Source: JBOGJI01 sp050747865 (lineage in GTDB: Bacteria > Acidobacteriota > Thermoanaerobaculia > Multivoradales > JAHEKO01). From it: 15,932 nt of DNA. A program made the position numbers and the translations under genes. Where the stretch lies: contig JBOGJI010000003.1 in the NCBI GenBank assembly GCA_050747865.1, positions 1 to 15,932 on the forward strand, written 5' to 3'. The notes below the pieces were generated by a model. The model was not told where the DNA came from and did not search any database. It saw only the letters and a program-made list of their open reading frames with translations. Below, piece after piece: positions 1 through 6,053 of the stretch; positions within the stretch are counted from its first letter, which is position 1, and each line of letters begins with the position of its first letter.

Positions 1-58
1 GATTCTCGACGATCTGCAGGTAAGTGTAGTTGCCGACGCGCTTGGGTCTGAAGAACAT
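1..58 (-). CDS. 5' end of a probable IS transposase (partial)
   Basis: On the minus strand an ATG at 58-56 opens a frame that runs off the window edge. The 19 visible codons read MFFRPKRVGNYTYLQIVEN. An N-terminus of this kind (Met, short basic stretch, then YTYLQIVEN) resembles IS1634/IS4-type DDE transposases; this is recall, not a database hit. An AGAGG ribosome-binding sequence lies 9 nt upstream, which supports a real start. The upstream stretch of about 60-190 is visibly less GC-rich than the kinase gene beside it, as expected for an inserted element. The catalytic domain is outside the window, so the family cannot be confirmed. Confidence 0.5.
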   Translation of the reverse strand, partial: MFFRPKRVGNYTYLQIVEN

Positions 59-69
59 GGGTAGTGGCC

Positions 70-87
70 TCTGGTGGCACCACCAGA
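70..87 (-). other. Hairpin over the transposase ribosome-binding site
   Basis: This is a perfect 8-bp inverted repeat with a 2-nt centre (TCTGGTGG-ca-CCACCAGA on the plus strand). On the transposase transcript its 3' arm overlaps the AGAGG ribosome-binding sequence by three bases. Insertion sequences often use such hairpins to block translation of transcripts reading in from outside. The structure is seen; the role is inferred. Confidence 0.45.
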
Positions 88-170
88 AGACCACATATTC
101 AAGCTCTTGTCAAGCCTTATCGGCTCAGTCATTGGCACTACATAGGCTACGAGCTCATCCCGCCACTGCA

Positions 171-201
171 AGCCAAGTCTTTGGGAATCAATGACTTGGC
201 T
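171..201 (-). other. Inverted repeat at the 3' end of the kinase gene
   Basis: A perfect 9-bp inverted repeat (AGCCAAGTC at 171-179, GACTTGGCT at 193-201) with a 13-nt loop straddles the kinase stop codon at 188-190. No T-run follows on the minus strand, so it is at best a weak terminator. It lies in the less GC-rich stretch that probably belongs to the mobile element, and could equally be a structure near the element end. Confidence 0.35.
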
Positions 202-2377
202 CCCCACGGAGACTCGAATCCGGGAGCAAACTGTAGAAGATGGGCCTGACTTCGATTGCATCCTCCAGGTAGCCGGCCACCATCAGGGCGTTTGCATACG
301 CGCTCAGTGTATTCAGTGTGCTCTCGCTGCCCTCCGGATACAGCGCCTGCTGTATCGCGACCGCCTCTTCGAGCGCGGCGATCGCTTCGTCGAGCTGATG
401 CTCCCGCGACAGCACGGCGCCCAGCTCGCCGAGCAGAGACGCCAGCAGCCCGTCGCGCTCGGGCAGGCGCCGGCGCGCTTCGGCGATCGCTGGCCGCAGC
501 CGTCGCTCCGCATCGGGCAGCCTGTCCATCCGCAACAGCACGGCGCCCGCTTGCCTCGCGATCTCGAGCCGCTGTCTTGCCGAAGCCTCTCCGGGCGCCG
601 GCAGCAGCTCCGCCGCGGCATCCAACTGCCGCAACGCCTCGGCCATGTCGTCCTGATCGGCAAGGTACGTGGCGTAGGCGAGGCGCACGTCAGCCTGTCT
701 CGACGCCTCTCCCGGGTACCGGGCCAGTTGCGCGACGGCGTCGGTATAGGCCTTCACTATCGTAGAACGATCGGGATCCCCCATCTGGGCACGCGTGGCC
801 GCCCACGCTCCCAGGGCGGCAGCCGTGTCCGGGTGGGATTCGCCTTGGTGCTCGCGGCGCAACGCCAGCACCTCTTCGCGCAGCGTCAACGCCTCCGGGT
901 AGCGACCGATACGCGCGGTAAGCGACGCGATGGTGTCCTGGACATCGGCCAAGGCGAGCGGTTCCGCCGCCAACGCCGTGCGGGCGTCCTCGGCTGCGTT
1001 GGCCAGCACCTCGCCACGGTCGACGAGCAGATTTCCTGATTCGGGAACCAGGACGTTCAGCAGGCCGCGCACGTAGTCGAGCGCCGCGCCGGCGCGCCCG
1101 GCTTCATGCACAGCCTCACGGGCCTGCCACAGGGTTCCGGCCAGGCCCGCCAGGCCGACGGTCAGGACCAGGGCGGCCGCGGCGGCGGCGGCACGATGCC
1201 GGGTGACGAAGCGGCCCAACCGGTAGCCGAGGCTCGGCGGGTGGGCGGCCACCGGCCGTCCCGCGAGGTGCGCCTCCAGGTCCGCCGCCAGCCCGCCGGC
1301 CGAGCCGTACCGGTGCTCTGCGGCGGGAGCCAGCGCGCGCCGCAAGATCGCGTCGAGGTCTCCGGTCAGGCGACGACGCAGCTCGCCGGCCGAGGTGCGA
1401 CGCGCCTCGGCGAGCTTCGACCGCTCGGCTTCCGGAAGGGAGACGAGCCGCCGGCTCGGCGCCGGGGGTCCGGTCTGGAGTCGGCGCAGGATCCCTCCGT
1501 GGGTGCGGTCTTCGAGGTCATGGGGCGGCACTCCTGCCAACAGGAGATAGGCCAGGGCTCCGAGCGCGTACGTGTCCGTGGCGGTCGTGATCGCCCGGCC
1601 TTCGAGCTGCTCCGGCGCTGCCCAAGCCGGAGTCAGGGGAGCGGCACCGCTGGAGCGAGTGAGACCGGCCTCGACATCGGTGAGGAGCCTGGCGACCCCG
1701 AAATCGAGCAGCTTGGGATCGCCATCTTCGGTGACCAGGACGTTCGCGGGCTTCAGATCCCGGTGCACGATCAGCCGCCGGTGGGCGTACTCGACCGCCT
1801 CACACACCCGGCAGAGGAGCTCGATACGCTCGCGCAGCCCGAGGCGGCGGGCGTCGCACCAGGCGTCGATGCGCTCCCCTTGAATCCGCTCCATCACGAA
1901 GTACGGCGTCTCGTCCTCCGTCACGCCGCCGTCGAGCAGCCGGGCGATCGCGGGATGCTCCAGGCCGGCGAGGATCTGCCTCTCGGCGACGAACCGCCGG
2001 TGCCCTTCCGGGCCGGTCAGCCCCATCGCCAGGAGCTTCACCGCCACCTGCTGCTCGAACGCGCCGTCCGCCCGCTCAGCCAGATAGACCACCCCCATGC
2101 CGCCGCGACCCAGCGGCTCAAGTAGTCGGTAGCTGCCGACACGGCGCCCCGAGAGGTCGACCGCTTCGCTCGCCTCGCCGCTAGTAACGCCGGCGTCGCT
2201 GGCCAGCCGCTCGAAGAAGTCCTCCGCCGCGTCGTCGACGGCCAGAAGCGCCCCCACCTCGCGGCGCAGCTCCAAGTCGTCGCAACGCTCCTCGAGGTAG
2301 GCGGCGCGGTCGTCGGGCGCGAGCGACCACGCCCCCTGAAGAAGGTCTTGGAGTCGGAGCCAACGCTCCCGGTTCAT
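188..2377 (-). CDS. Transmembrane Ser/Thr protein kinase with TPR tail
   Basis: A 729-aa Hanks-type kinase that phosphorylates Ser/Thr on partner proteins at the inner membrane. Residues 1-60 form the short helical leader often found before these kinases. The kinase domain (about 83-345) has the glycine loop GRGGMG (90-95), the ATP-binding Lys114 in VAVKLL, HRDLKPAN (205-212), DFG (225-227) and APE (254-256), so it should be active. A hydrophobic Ala/Leu/Val segment at about 397-417 is the single membrane span. Residues 430-710 are TPR-like helical repeats, probably for sensing or protein binding outside the membrane. The ATG has a GGGGAG ribosome-binding site 5 nt upstream. The last TPR ends at EDAIEV and the final ~20 residues do not look like TPR; they run into the AT-richer mobile-element region, so the original C-terminus may have been replaced. 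The ECF sigma gene 1.1 kb away on the same strand is a likely partner. Confidence 0.9.
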   Translation of the reverse strand: MNRERWLRLQDLLQGAWSLAPDDRAAYLEERCDDLELRREVGALLAVDDAAEDFFERLASDAGVTSGEASEAVDLSGRRVGSYRLLEPLGRGGMGVVYLAERADGAFEQQVAVKLLAMGLTGPEGHRRFVAERQILAGLEHPAIARLLDGGVTEDETPYFVMERIQGERIDAWCDARRLGLRERIELLCRVCEAVEYAHRRLIVHRDLKPANVLVTEDGDPKLLDFGVARLLTDVEAGLTRSSGAAPLTPAWAAPEQLEGRAITTATDTYALGALAYLLLAGVPPHDLEDRTHGGILRRLQTGPPAPSRRLVSLPEAERSKLAEARRTSAGELRRRLTGDLDAILRRALAPAAEHRYGSAGGLAADLEAHLAGRPVAAHPPSLGYRLGRFVTRHRAAAAAAALVLTVGLAGLAGTLWQAREAVHEAGRAGAALDYVRGLLNVLVPESGNLLVDRGEVLANAAEDARTALAAEPLALADVQDTIASLTARIGRYPEALTLREEVLALRREHQGESHPDTAAALGAWAATRAQMGDPDRSTIVKAYTDAVAQLARYPGEASRQADVRLAYATYLADQDDMAEALRQLDAAAELLPAPGEASARQRLEIARQAGAVLLRMDRLPDAERRLRPAIAEARRRLPERDGLLASLLGELGAVLSREHQLDEAIAALEEAVAIQQALYPEGSESTLNTLSAYANALMVAGYLEDAIEVRPIFYSLLPDSSLRGEPSH

Positions 2378-2406
2378 CGTCGCTCCCCTGGGCCGACCGG
2401 CTACTC

Positions 2407-2434
2407 GTGATCCCGGATCCGCTCAGCTTACGTC
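2407..2434 (+). promoter_or_regulatory. Putative ECF-type promoter of the first SLH gene
   Basis: GTGATCCCGGATCC (2407-2420) is followed by TACGTC ending at 2434. A 28-bp block of the same layout precedes the second SLH gene at 4155-4182, with 21 of 28 positions identical and the differences mostly in the spacer. A CGTC -10 element is common among ECF sigma factors. It lies 73 bp before the ATG. Assignment to the local sigma factor is inference. Confidence 0.5.
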
Positions 2435-2507
2435 AATCCGGGCGGAGAGCCATCATTTCGATTCGCTCCGCCGCAGAGACGACCTGGAACAGACAGGAGG
2501 ACAGACG

Positions 2508-3461
2508 ATGTCACGATGCATCCTGCGACCGACCGTGTGGCTGGCGGCCGGTGCCCTGCTGGCGCTGCCCGCGCTGGCACAGCCGGCCGACACGGTCGAC
2601 GACGACATTCCCATCACCGACCCGGCGCTGCTCGAGCGGCTGGGCTTCGAGCCGGACGCCGCCAACGTCTACGCTACGCCGCAGGTCTACGAGCAACTGG
2701 GGATGAGCCCGGCCGAGCGCGCCGCGGCCCAGGCTGCGACTCTCAAAGCGCGCCGAGAAGAGAGCCGCACCGCCGCGGACAGCGGCGACTCGCGAGGACC
2801 CTTCGGCACGGGTACCGCGGGCTACTCCACCGTAAACGTCGGGTTCCAGCCGATCTTCGACAACGAGTACTTTGGAGGGATCGGGTTGCAGTGCATGCCG
2901 GGAGCAACGATTGGCGGTGCCGCATTCGCCGAGCTCCAGAATCTGCCCCACGGCGCCAAGCTCGAACAGGTCGACATCCGGTATGTGGACAACAGTACGG
3001 AGGCGATGGAGGTGACGGCGTTCCGCATCTGTTACCCGGACTTCGACGACGGAAACCTGACGGCACTCGTCCTGGGGGTGCACGAAACGACCGGTGCCGC
3101 GGATTTCGTCAGATTCGCGTCCATCGGACCCCTTGACGAAGACATCGACCTCCAGAGCTGCTTCTACGGCGTCCAGGTCGTCTCACCCAACCCCTGCCCA
3201 GAAGATGGGGGCCTGGTCGTTGCTCAAGTCCGCGCCCAATGGCGCCGCCAGGTGAGCCCGCCGCCGGCCACGGCCACGTTCGGCGACGTGCCGACCAGCC
3301 ACCCGTTCTTCCAGCATATCGAGGCCCTGGCCGTCTCCGGGATCACCGCAGGCTGCGGCGGCGGCGGCGATTTCTGTCCGGACACCCCGCTCACCCGCGG
3401 CCAGATGGCTGTCTTTCTGGCCAAGGCCCTGGGGCTCCACTGGGGAGAGATCACTCAGTGA
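2508..3461 (+). CDS. Secreted protein with one C-terminal SLH repeat
   Basis: A 317-aa exported protein of unknown function. Residues 1-25 are a classical signal peptide with a hydrophobic core and ALA-Q cleavage site. An Ala/Arg-rich segment (about 85-115) follows, then a beta-rich domain of about 120-245 that I do not recognise. The C-terminus (254-317) is one S-layer homology repeat with TFGDVP, a GITAGC turn and LTRGQMAVFLAKALGL. SLH repeats usually attach proteins to the cell envelope; a single copy may instead act as a sorting or contact module. Cys283 and Cys290 bracket the Gly-rich loop and could form a disulfide. A strong AGGAGGA ribosome-binding site lies 6 nt before the ATG. The gene is divergent from the kinase and paralogous to the gene at 4222-5028: the last ~65 residues are nearly the same while the middle differs. 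Confidence 0.8.
   Translation: MSRCILRPTVWLAAGALLALPALAQPADTVDDDIPITDPALLERLGFEPDAANVYATPQVYEQLGMSPAERAAAQAATLKARREESRTAADSGDSRGPFGTGTAGYSTVNVGFQPIFDNEYFGGIGLQCMPGATIGGAAFAELQNLPHGAKLEQVDIRYVDNSTEAMEVTAFRICYPDFDDGNLTALVLGVHETTGAADFVRFASIGPLDEDIDLQSCFYGVQVVSPNPCPEDGGLVVAQVRAQWRRQVSPPPATATFGDVPTSHPFFQHIEALAVSGITAGCGGGGDFCPDTPLTRGQMAVFLAKALGLHWGEITQ
3240..3443 (+). repeat. SLH-encoding segment, copy 1
   Basis: This 204-bp segment, from the WRRQ codons to the HW codons, matches 4819-5019 closely in DNA and protein, apart from one codon in the Gly-rich loop and scattered changes. The upstream coding sequences are far less alike. It is a duplicated or shuffled C-terminal module. Confidence 0.75.
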
Positions 3462-3520
3462 CGTGCCGCATGCCCGCCAGTCGCTCGGGGTAGCGGAAAC
3501 GGCCGACGATCGCCGCCCGG

Positions 3521-4105
3521 TCAGCCCGGGGAGGCGCCGGCGGTGAGCTCGTAGTAGAGCCACGCGCGCGCCGCACGCCAGTCGCGCTTGACCGTGGCGG
3601 TCGAGACCCCGACGGCCTCCGCGGTCTCCTCCACTCCGAGGCCGCCGAAGAAGCGGCACTCGACGACGCGAGCCTGGCGTTCGTCCAGCGCTTCCAGGCG
3701 ATGGAGGGCCTGGTCGAGGGCGAGCAGCTCCTCCTGCGCGGCGGGCGGGACTGCCGGCGGCGCCGAGCGCGACAGGGCCTCGAGCTTCCCTTCGCCGCCG
3801 CGCCTATCCGCCTGCGACCAGCGCGCCCGGTCGATGAGGATCTGCCGCATCGCCTTGGCGGCTACGGCGAAGAAGTGGCCGCGATCCTCCCAGCGTCGCC
3901 GCTGGCCCGCCGAGAGCTTCAGATACGCCTCGTGGAGCAGCGCCGTGGTGTTGAGCGTCTCTTCGCCACGCCAGCGCCGGCGCTGGCCGTGGGCAAGCCG
4001 CCGCAGCTCTCCGTAGACCGCTTCGAACAGCTCATCCAGCGCCCCCGCGCCACCCCCGCTCAGGGCGCGCAGCAGCTCGGTGATCTCGCGCTCGTCCTGC
4101 TCCAC
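3521..4105 (-). CDS. ECF sigma factor, TIGR02999/ECF43-like
   Basis: A 194-aa extracytoplasmic-function sigma factor that directs RNA polymerase to a small regulon. I chose the GTG at 4105-4103: a GGAG ribosome-binding site lies 8 nt upstream and the length fits the family. The in-frame ATG at 4231 would run into the oppositely oriented SLH gene. Sigma-2 covers about residues 8-98 and ends in FFAVAAKAMRQILIDRAR; sigma-4 covers about 125-188, with an HTH at 158-180 (VEETAEAVGVSTATVKRDW). At the place where most ECFs carry acidic DAED, this protein reads NTTA (52-55) before LLHEAYLKL. ECF43 factors such as EcfP of Vibrio and EcfK of Xanthomonas lack the acidic patch and are switched on when a Ser/Thr kinase phosphorylates a threonine there. 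No anti-sigma gene is adjacent. The kinase at 188-2377 is the natural candidate activator. Confidence 0.88.
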   Translation of the reverse strand: MEQDEREITELLRALSGGGAGALDELFEAVYGELRRLAHGQRRRWRGEETLNTTALLHEAYLKLSAGQRRRWEDRGHFFAVAAKAMRQILIDRARWSQADRRGGEGKLEALSRSAPPAVPPAAQEELLALDQALHRLEALDERQARVVECRFFGGLGVEETAEAVGVSTATVKRDWRAARAWLYYELTAGASPG

Positions 4106-4154
4106 TCTGTCCGCTCCACCCGATCCTACCGTCGATCGCGGCTCGCTCGACAAT

Positions 4155-4182
4155 GTGATCCCGAATCCCGACGGTCTACGTC
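4155..4182 (+). promoter_or_regulatory. Putative ECF-type promoter of the second SLH gene
   Basis: GTGATCCCGAATCC (4155-4168) and TACGTC (4177-4182) repeat the layout of 2407-2434 with identical spacing. The -10-like box is 39 bp before the ATG at 4222. The motif also lies in the divergent region upstream of the sigma gene, but only in the orientation serving the SLH gene. Confidence 0.5.
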
Positions 4183-4221
4183 TACCAGGACGCAGACAAA
4201 CCAACCTCGGGAGGAGACACC

Positions 4222-5028
4222 ATGCGAACACGCGGAAGCAAGATGCAATCGACCGTCTACGTTCTTCTGTCTCTGGCGCTGCTCACGGTCATGACGACGA
4301 CGCCGGCGATCGGTCAGACCTCGATGGAGTCGGGGACGCTCGGCCGCGCCGGCGAACTGGAGCCGTCGGGGTACGGGCTCGACGACCGCACGATCACCGT
4401 GGTATCGGCGTCCACCTGCCTGCCCGCCTACGATCAGGCGAGTGGCTTGAACGTCGAATACGAATCGAATTTGCAAGGGTGGGTCTACAAGACAGGCGGC
4501 ACGGTCAACTTCCATGACTTCGTATGCCCCGTCTCGCTGCCCACAGGAGCCAGGCTCGAAATCGTGGCACTCGAGGCCTGTGACGACAACTCCCCCGGTT
4601 CCATCACTCTGACTCTGAGCCGATGCGCGGCGGGCTCTGACGCCGCTTGCTCGGCGCTGGGCTCGGTGACGACTGGAACCAGCGCGACGCCAGGCTGCAA
4701 CTTCTTCTTCATCACCGGTCTCTCCACGACGGTCAACAATTTCGCGTCTCGATATAACCTCTTCGTCACGGACACTCACAACACATCCCAGACCAAGTTC
4801 CGCTCGGTCGAGCTGTGGTGGCGCCGCCAGATTTCACCGGCTCCGGGGACGGCCACCTTCGGCGACGTGCCGACCAGTCACCTCTTCTTCCAGCAGATCG
4901 AGGCTTTGGCGGCCTCCGGCATCACCAGCGGCTGCGGCGGCGGCAACTTCTGCCCAAACAGTCCCCTGACGCGCGGCCAGATGGCGGCCTTCCTGGCCAA
5001 AGCCCTCGGCCTGCACTGGCCGAACTGA
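4222..5028 (+). CDS. Secreted protein with one C-terminal SLH repeat (paralogue)
   Basis: A 268-aa exported protein of unknown function, paralogous to the product of 2508-3461. Residues 1-31 form a signal peptide ending AIG-Q. The middle (about 50-200) is beta-rich and carries several Cys residues, including CAAGSDAAC, which suggests disulfides in an oxidising compartment; I do not recognise the fold. Residues 209-268 are the single SLH repeat (TFGDVP, GITSGC, LTRGQMAAFLAKALGL) with Cys238 and Cys244 around the Gly-rich loop. The first ATG is chosen because GGGAGGAG lies 5 nt before it; Met8 is a weaker option. The gene is divergent from the ECF sigma gene and carries the same upstream motif as its paralogue, so the two are probably co-regulated by that sigma factor. 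Envelope attachment is likely but not shown. Confidence 0.8.
   Translation: MRTRGSKMQSTVYVLLSLALLTVMTTTPAIGQTSMESGTLGRAGELEPSGYGLDDRTITVVSASTCLPAYDQASGLNVEYESNLQGWVYKTGGTVNFHDFVCPVSLPTGARLEIVALEACDDNSPGSITLTLSRCAAGSDAACSALGSVTTGTSATPGCNFFFITGLSTTVNNFASRYNLFVTDTHNTSQTKFRSVELWWRRQISPAPGTATFGDVPTSHLFFQQIEALAASGITSGCGGGNFCPNSPLTRGQMAAFLAKALGLHWPN
4819..5019 (+). repeat. SLH-encoding segment, copy 2
   Basis: This is the partner of 3240-3443. It is one codon shorter in the Gly-rich loop (GGGNF against GGGGDF) and otherwise almost colinear. Confidence 0.75.
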
Positions 5029-5054
5029 GGCGCGGCTACCCCGCCTTCCGTTGC

Positions 5055-5089
5055 CCGGCCCGCTCCGCGCACGAGGCGGAGCGGACCGG
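5055..5089 (+). terminator. Hairpin after the second SLH gene
   Basis: CCGCTCCGC (5060-5068) pairs perfectly with GCGGAGCGG (5076-5084) around a 7-nt loop. After one mismatch the stem extends by CCGG/CCGG (5055-5058 with 5086-5089). There is no T-run, as is common in high-GC genomes. It separates the SLH gene from the phosphate locus and ends directly at the first Pho half-site. Confidence 0.5.
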
Positions 5090-5129
5090 TGTTCGCCTGG
5101 CTGTCGCCGGTTTGTCACAGCGGCTTCAC
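5090..5129 (+). promoter_or_regulatory. Pho box upstream of phoB
   Basis: Four 7-bp units start exactly 11 bp apart: TGTTCGC (5090), CTGTCGC (5101), TTGTCAC (5112) and GCTTCAC (5123). The 11-bp spacing of CTGTCAY-like repeats is the signature of PhoB binding. Two central units fit best; the outer ones are degenerate. It implies that PhoB regulates its own gene. Confidence 0.75.
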
Positions 5130-5139
5130 GCCGTGCCTC

Positions 5140-5145
5140 TAGGCT
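5140..5145 (+). promoter_or_regulatory. -10-like element of the phoB Pho promoter
   Basis: TAGGCT begins 10 bp after the last Pho unit. This is the distance expected when PhoB-binding repeats replace the -35 element. The match to TATAAT is modest. A better -10-like hexamer, TACAAT, lies at 5197-5202, only 7 nt before the phoB ATG and with no clear -35. Confidence 0.4.
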
Positions 5146-5209
5146 CGGCCGCGCCATGGGGAGTCTGCTGCTCGCCTCCGAGACGCGTCGGCGGGATACA
5201 ATCGAGGTA

Positions 5210-5890
5210 ATGGAGGGACGCATCGCGGTCGTCGAGGACGAGGCGGCCATCGCCGAGGTGCTCGAATACAACCTGGCGCGGGAGGGCTTCGAGATCCGGG
5301 TGCACACCCGCGGCGACGAGGCCTGGGAGGCGCTGCGGCAGGATCCGCCCGACCTGGTGCTGCTCGACCTCATGCTGCCGGGCATGGACGGGCTCGAGGT
5401 GGCGCGCCGGCTGCGCCGCGAGGAGGCGACGGCCTCGGTGCCCATCGTCATGCTCACCGCCAAGAGCGAAGACGTGGACCGCATCGTGGGGCTGGAGCTG
5501 GGCGCCGACGACTACATCGCCAAGCCCTTCAACCCGCGCGAGATGGTGCTACGGGTGAAGGCGGTGCTGCGCCGGGCGCGGGGCGAAGAGCAGAGCGGCG
5601 GCTGGCTCGCCGCCGGCGCCGTGCGCCTCGACCCCGAAGGGCATCGCGCTTTGCTCGGCGGCGAGGAGCTGCCGCTCACCGCTACCGAGTTCCGGCTGCT
5701 CGAGGCCCTGATGCGCGCCCCCGACCGGGTCAAGACCCGCGACGCCCTGCTCTCCGAGGTCTGGAACTACTCCCCGGACGTCGACACCCGCACCGTCGAC
5801 ACCCACATCCGCCGCCTGCGCAAGAAGCTTGGCGACGAGGCCGAGCGCATCGAGACGGTGATCGGCGTCGGCTACCGCCTTCGGCGGTGA
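5210..5890 (+). CDS. phoB: Phosphate regulon response regulator PhoB
   Basis: A 226-aa OmpR/PhoB-family response regulator that activates phosphate-starvation genes after phosphorylation by PhoR. The receiver domain (1-122) has the acidic pair Glu9/Asp10, phosphoacceptor Asp53 in LLDLMLPG, Thr83 and Lys105 in AKPF. The winged-helix DNA-binding domain (about 132-226) contains LTATEFRLLEALM and ends VIGVGYRLRR. The frame is open further upstream to 5051, but the ATG at 5210 places IAVVEDE where receivers normally begin; its ribosome-binding sequence (GAGG only 2 nt away) is poor. An in-frame ATG at 5156 is a less likely alternative. The identity as PhoB rather than another OmpR-type regulator rests on the Pho boxes and the downstream pst-phoU-phoR genes. 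Confidence 0.92.
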   Translation: MEGRIAVVEDEAAIAEVLEYNLAREGFEIRVHTRGDEAWEALRQDPPDLVLLDLMLPGMDGLEVARRLRREEATASVPIVMLTAKSEDVDRIVGLELGADDYIAKPFNPREMVLRVKAVLRRARGEEQSGGWLAAGAVRLDPEGHRALLGGEELPLTATEFRLLEALMRAPDRVKTRDALLSEVWNYSPDVDTRTVDTHIRRLRKKLGDEAERIETVIGVGYRLRR

Positions 5891-5923
5891 CTCCCCGCCC
5901 TCCCGGTGACCACCTGCCCGGGG

Positions 5924-5952
5924 CTGTCACCCCACTGTCACACACAAGTCCT
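5924..5952 (+). promoter_or_regulatory. Pho box upstream of pstS
   Basis: CTGTCACCCCACTGTCAC (5924-5941) contains two perfect CTGTCAC units 11 bp apart, very close to the E. coli Pho box. A degenerate third unit (AAGTCCT, 5946-5952) keeps the phase. A clear -10 is not visible: TGTGAG at 5952-5957 lies in the expected place relative to the two perfect units but is weak. Confidence 0.85.
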
Positions 5953-5966
5953 GTGAGTGCCAAACG

Positions 5967-6013
5967 CCGGCGCGACACTTGCGCCGGGATGGAGTCGTGT
6001 GTGGCTCCATCCC
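5967..6013 (+). other. Two adjoining hairpins in the pstS leader
   Basis: The first is a 7-bp perfect stem, CCGGCGC (5967-5973) with GCGCCGG (5981-5987). The second is a 9-bp perfect stem, GGGATGGAG (5986-5994) with CTCCATCCC (6005-6013). They share two G residues, so they compete at the junction. They lie between the Pho box and the pstS ribosome-binding site. A role in mRNA stability or attenuation is inferred. Confidence 0.5.
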
Positions 6014-6053
6014 AGCGATTGCAAGGATGACGATCAAGAGGAGATTGGATGTG

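Noticed and set aside
193..240. tRNA-like T-arm (GACTCGAATCC) near the kinase 3' end
   Set aside because: The flanking bases do not form a 5-bp T-stem, and no acceptor, D-arm or anticodon arm could be placed on either strand.
3462..3520. Terminator between the convergent SLH and sigma genes
   Set aside because: No convincing long stem or T-run was found; only short GC-rich pairings are present.
4106..4231. Longer N-terminus for the ECF sigma factor from ATG 4231
   Set aside because: The extra 42 residues are unlike any sigma factor, lack a good ribosome-binding site and overlap the start of the divergent SLH gene. GTG 4105 has GGAG at proper spacing.
5051..5209. Extended N-terminus of PhoB from 5051
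   Set aside because: It would place translated sequence across the Pho box and before the receiver fold; the composition is that of non-coding GC-rich DNA.
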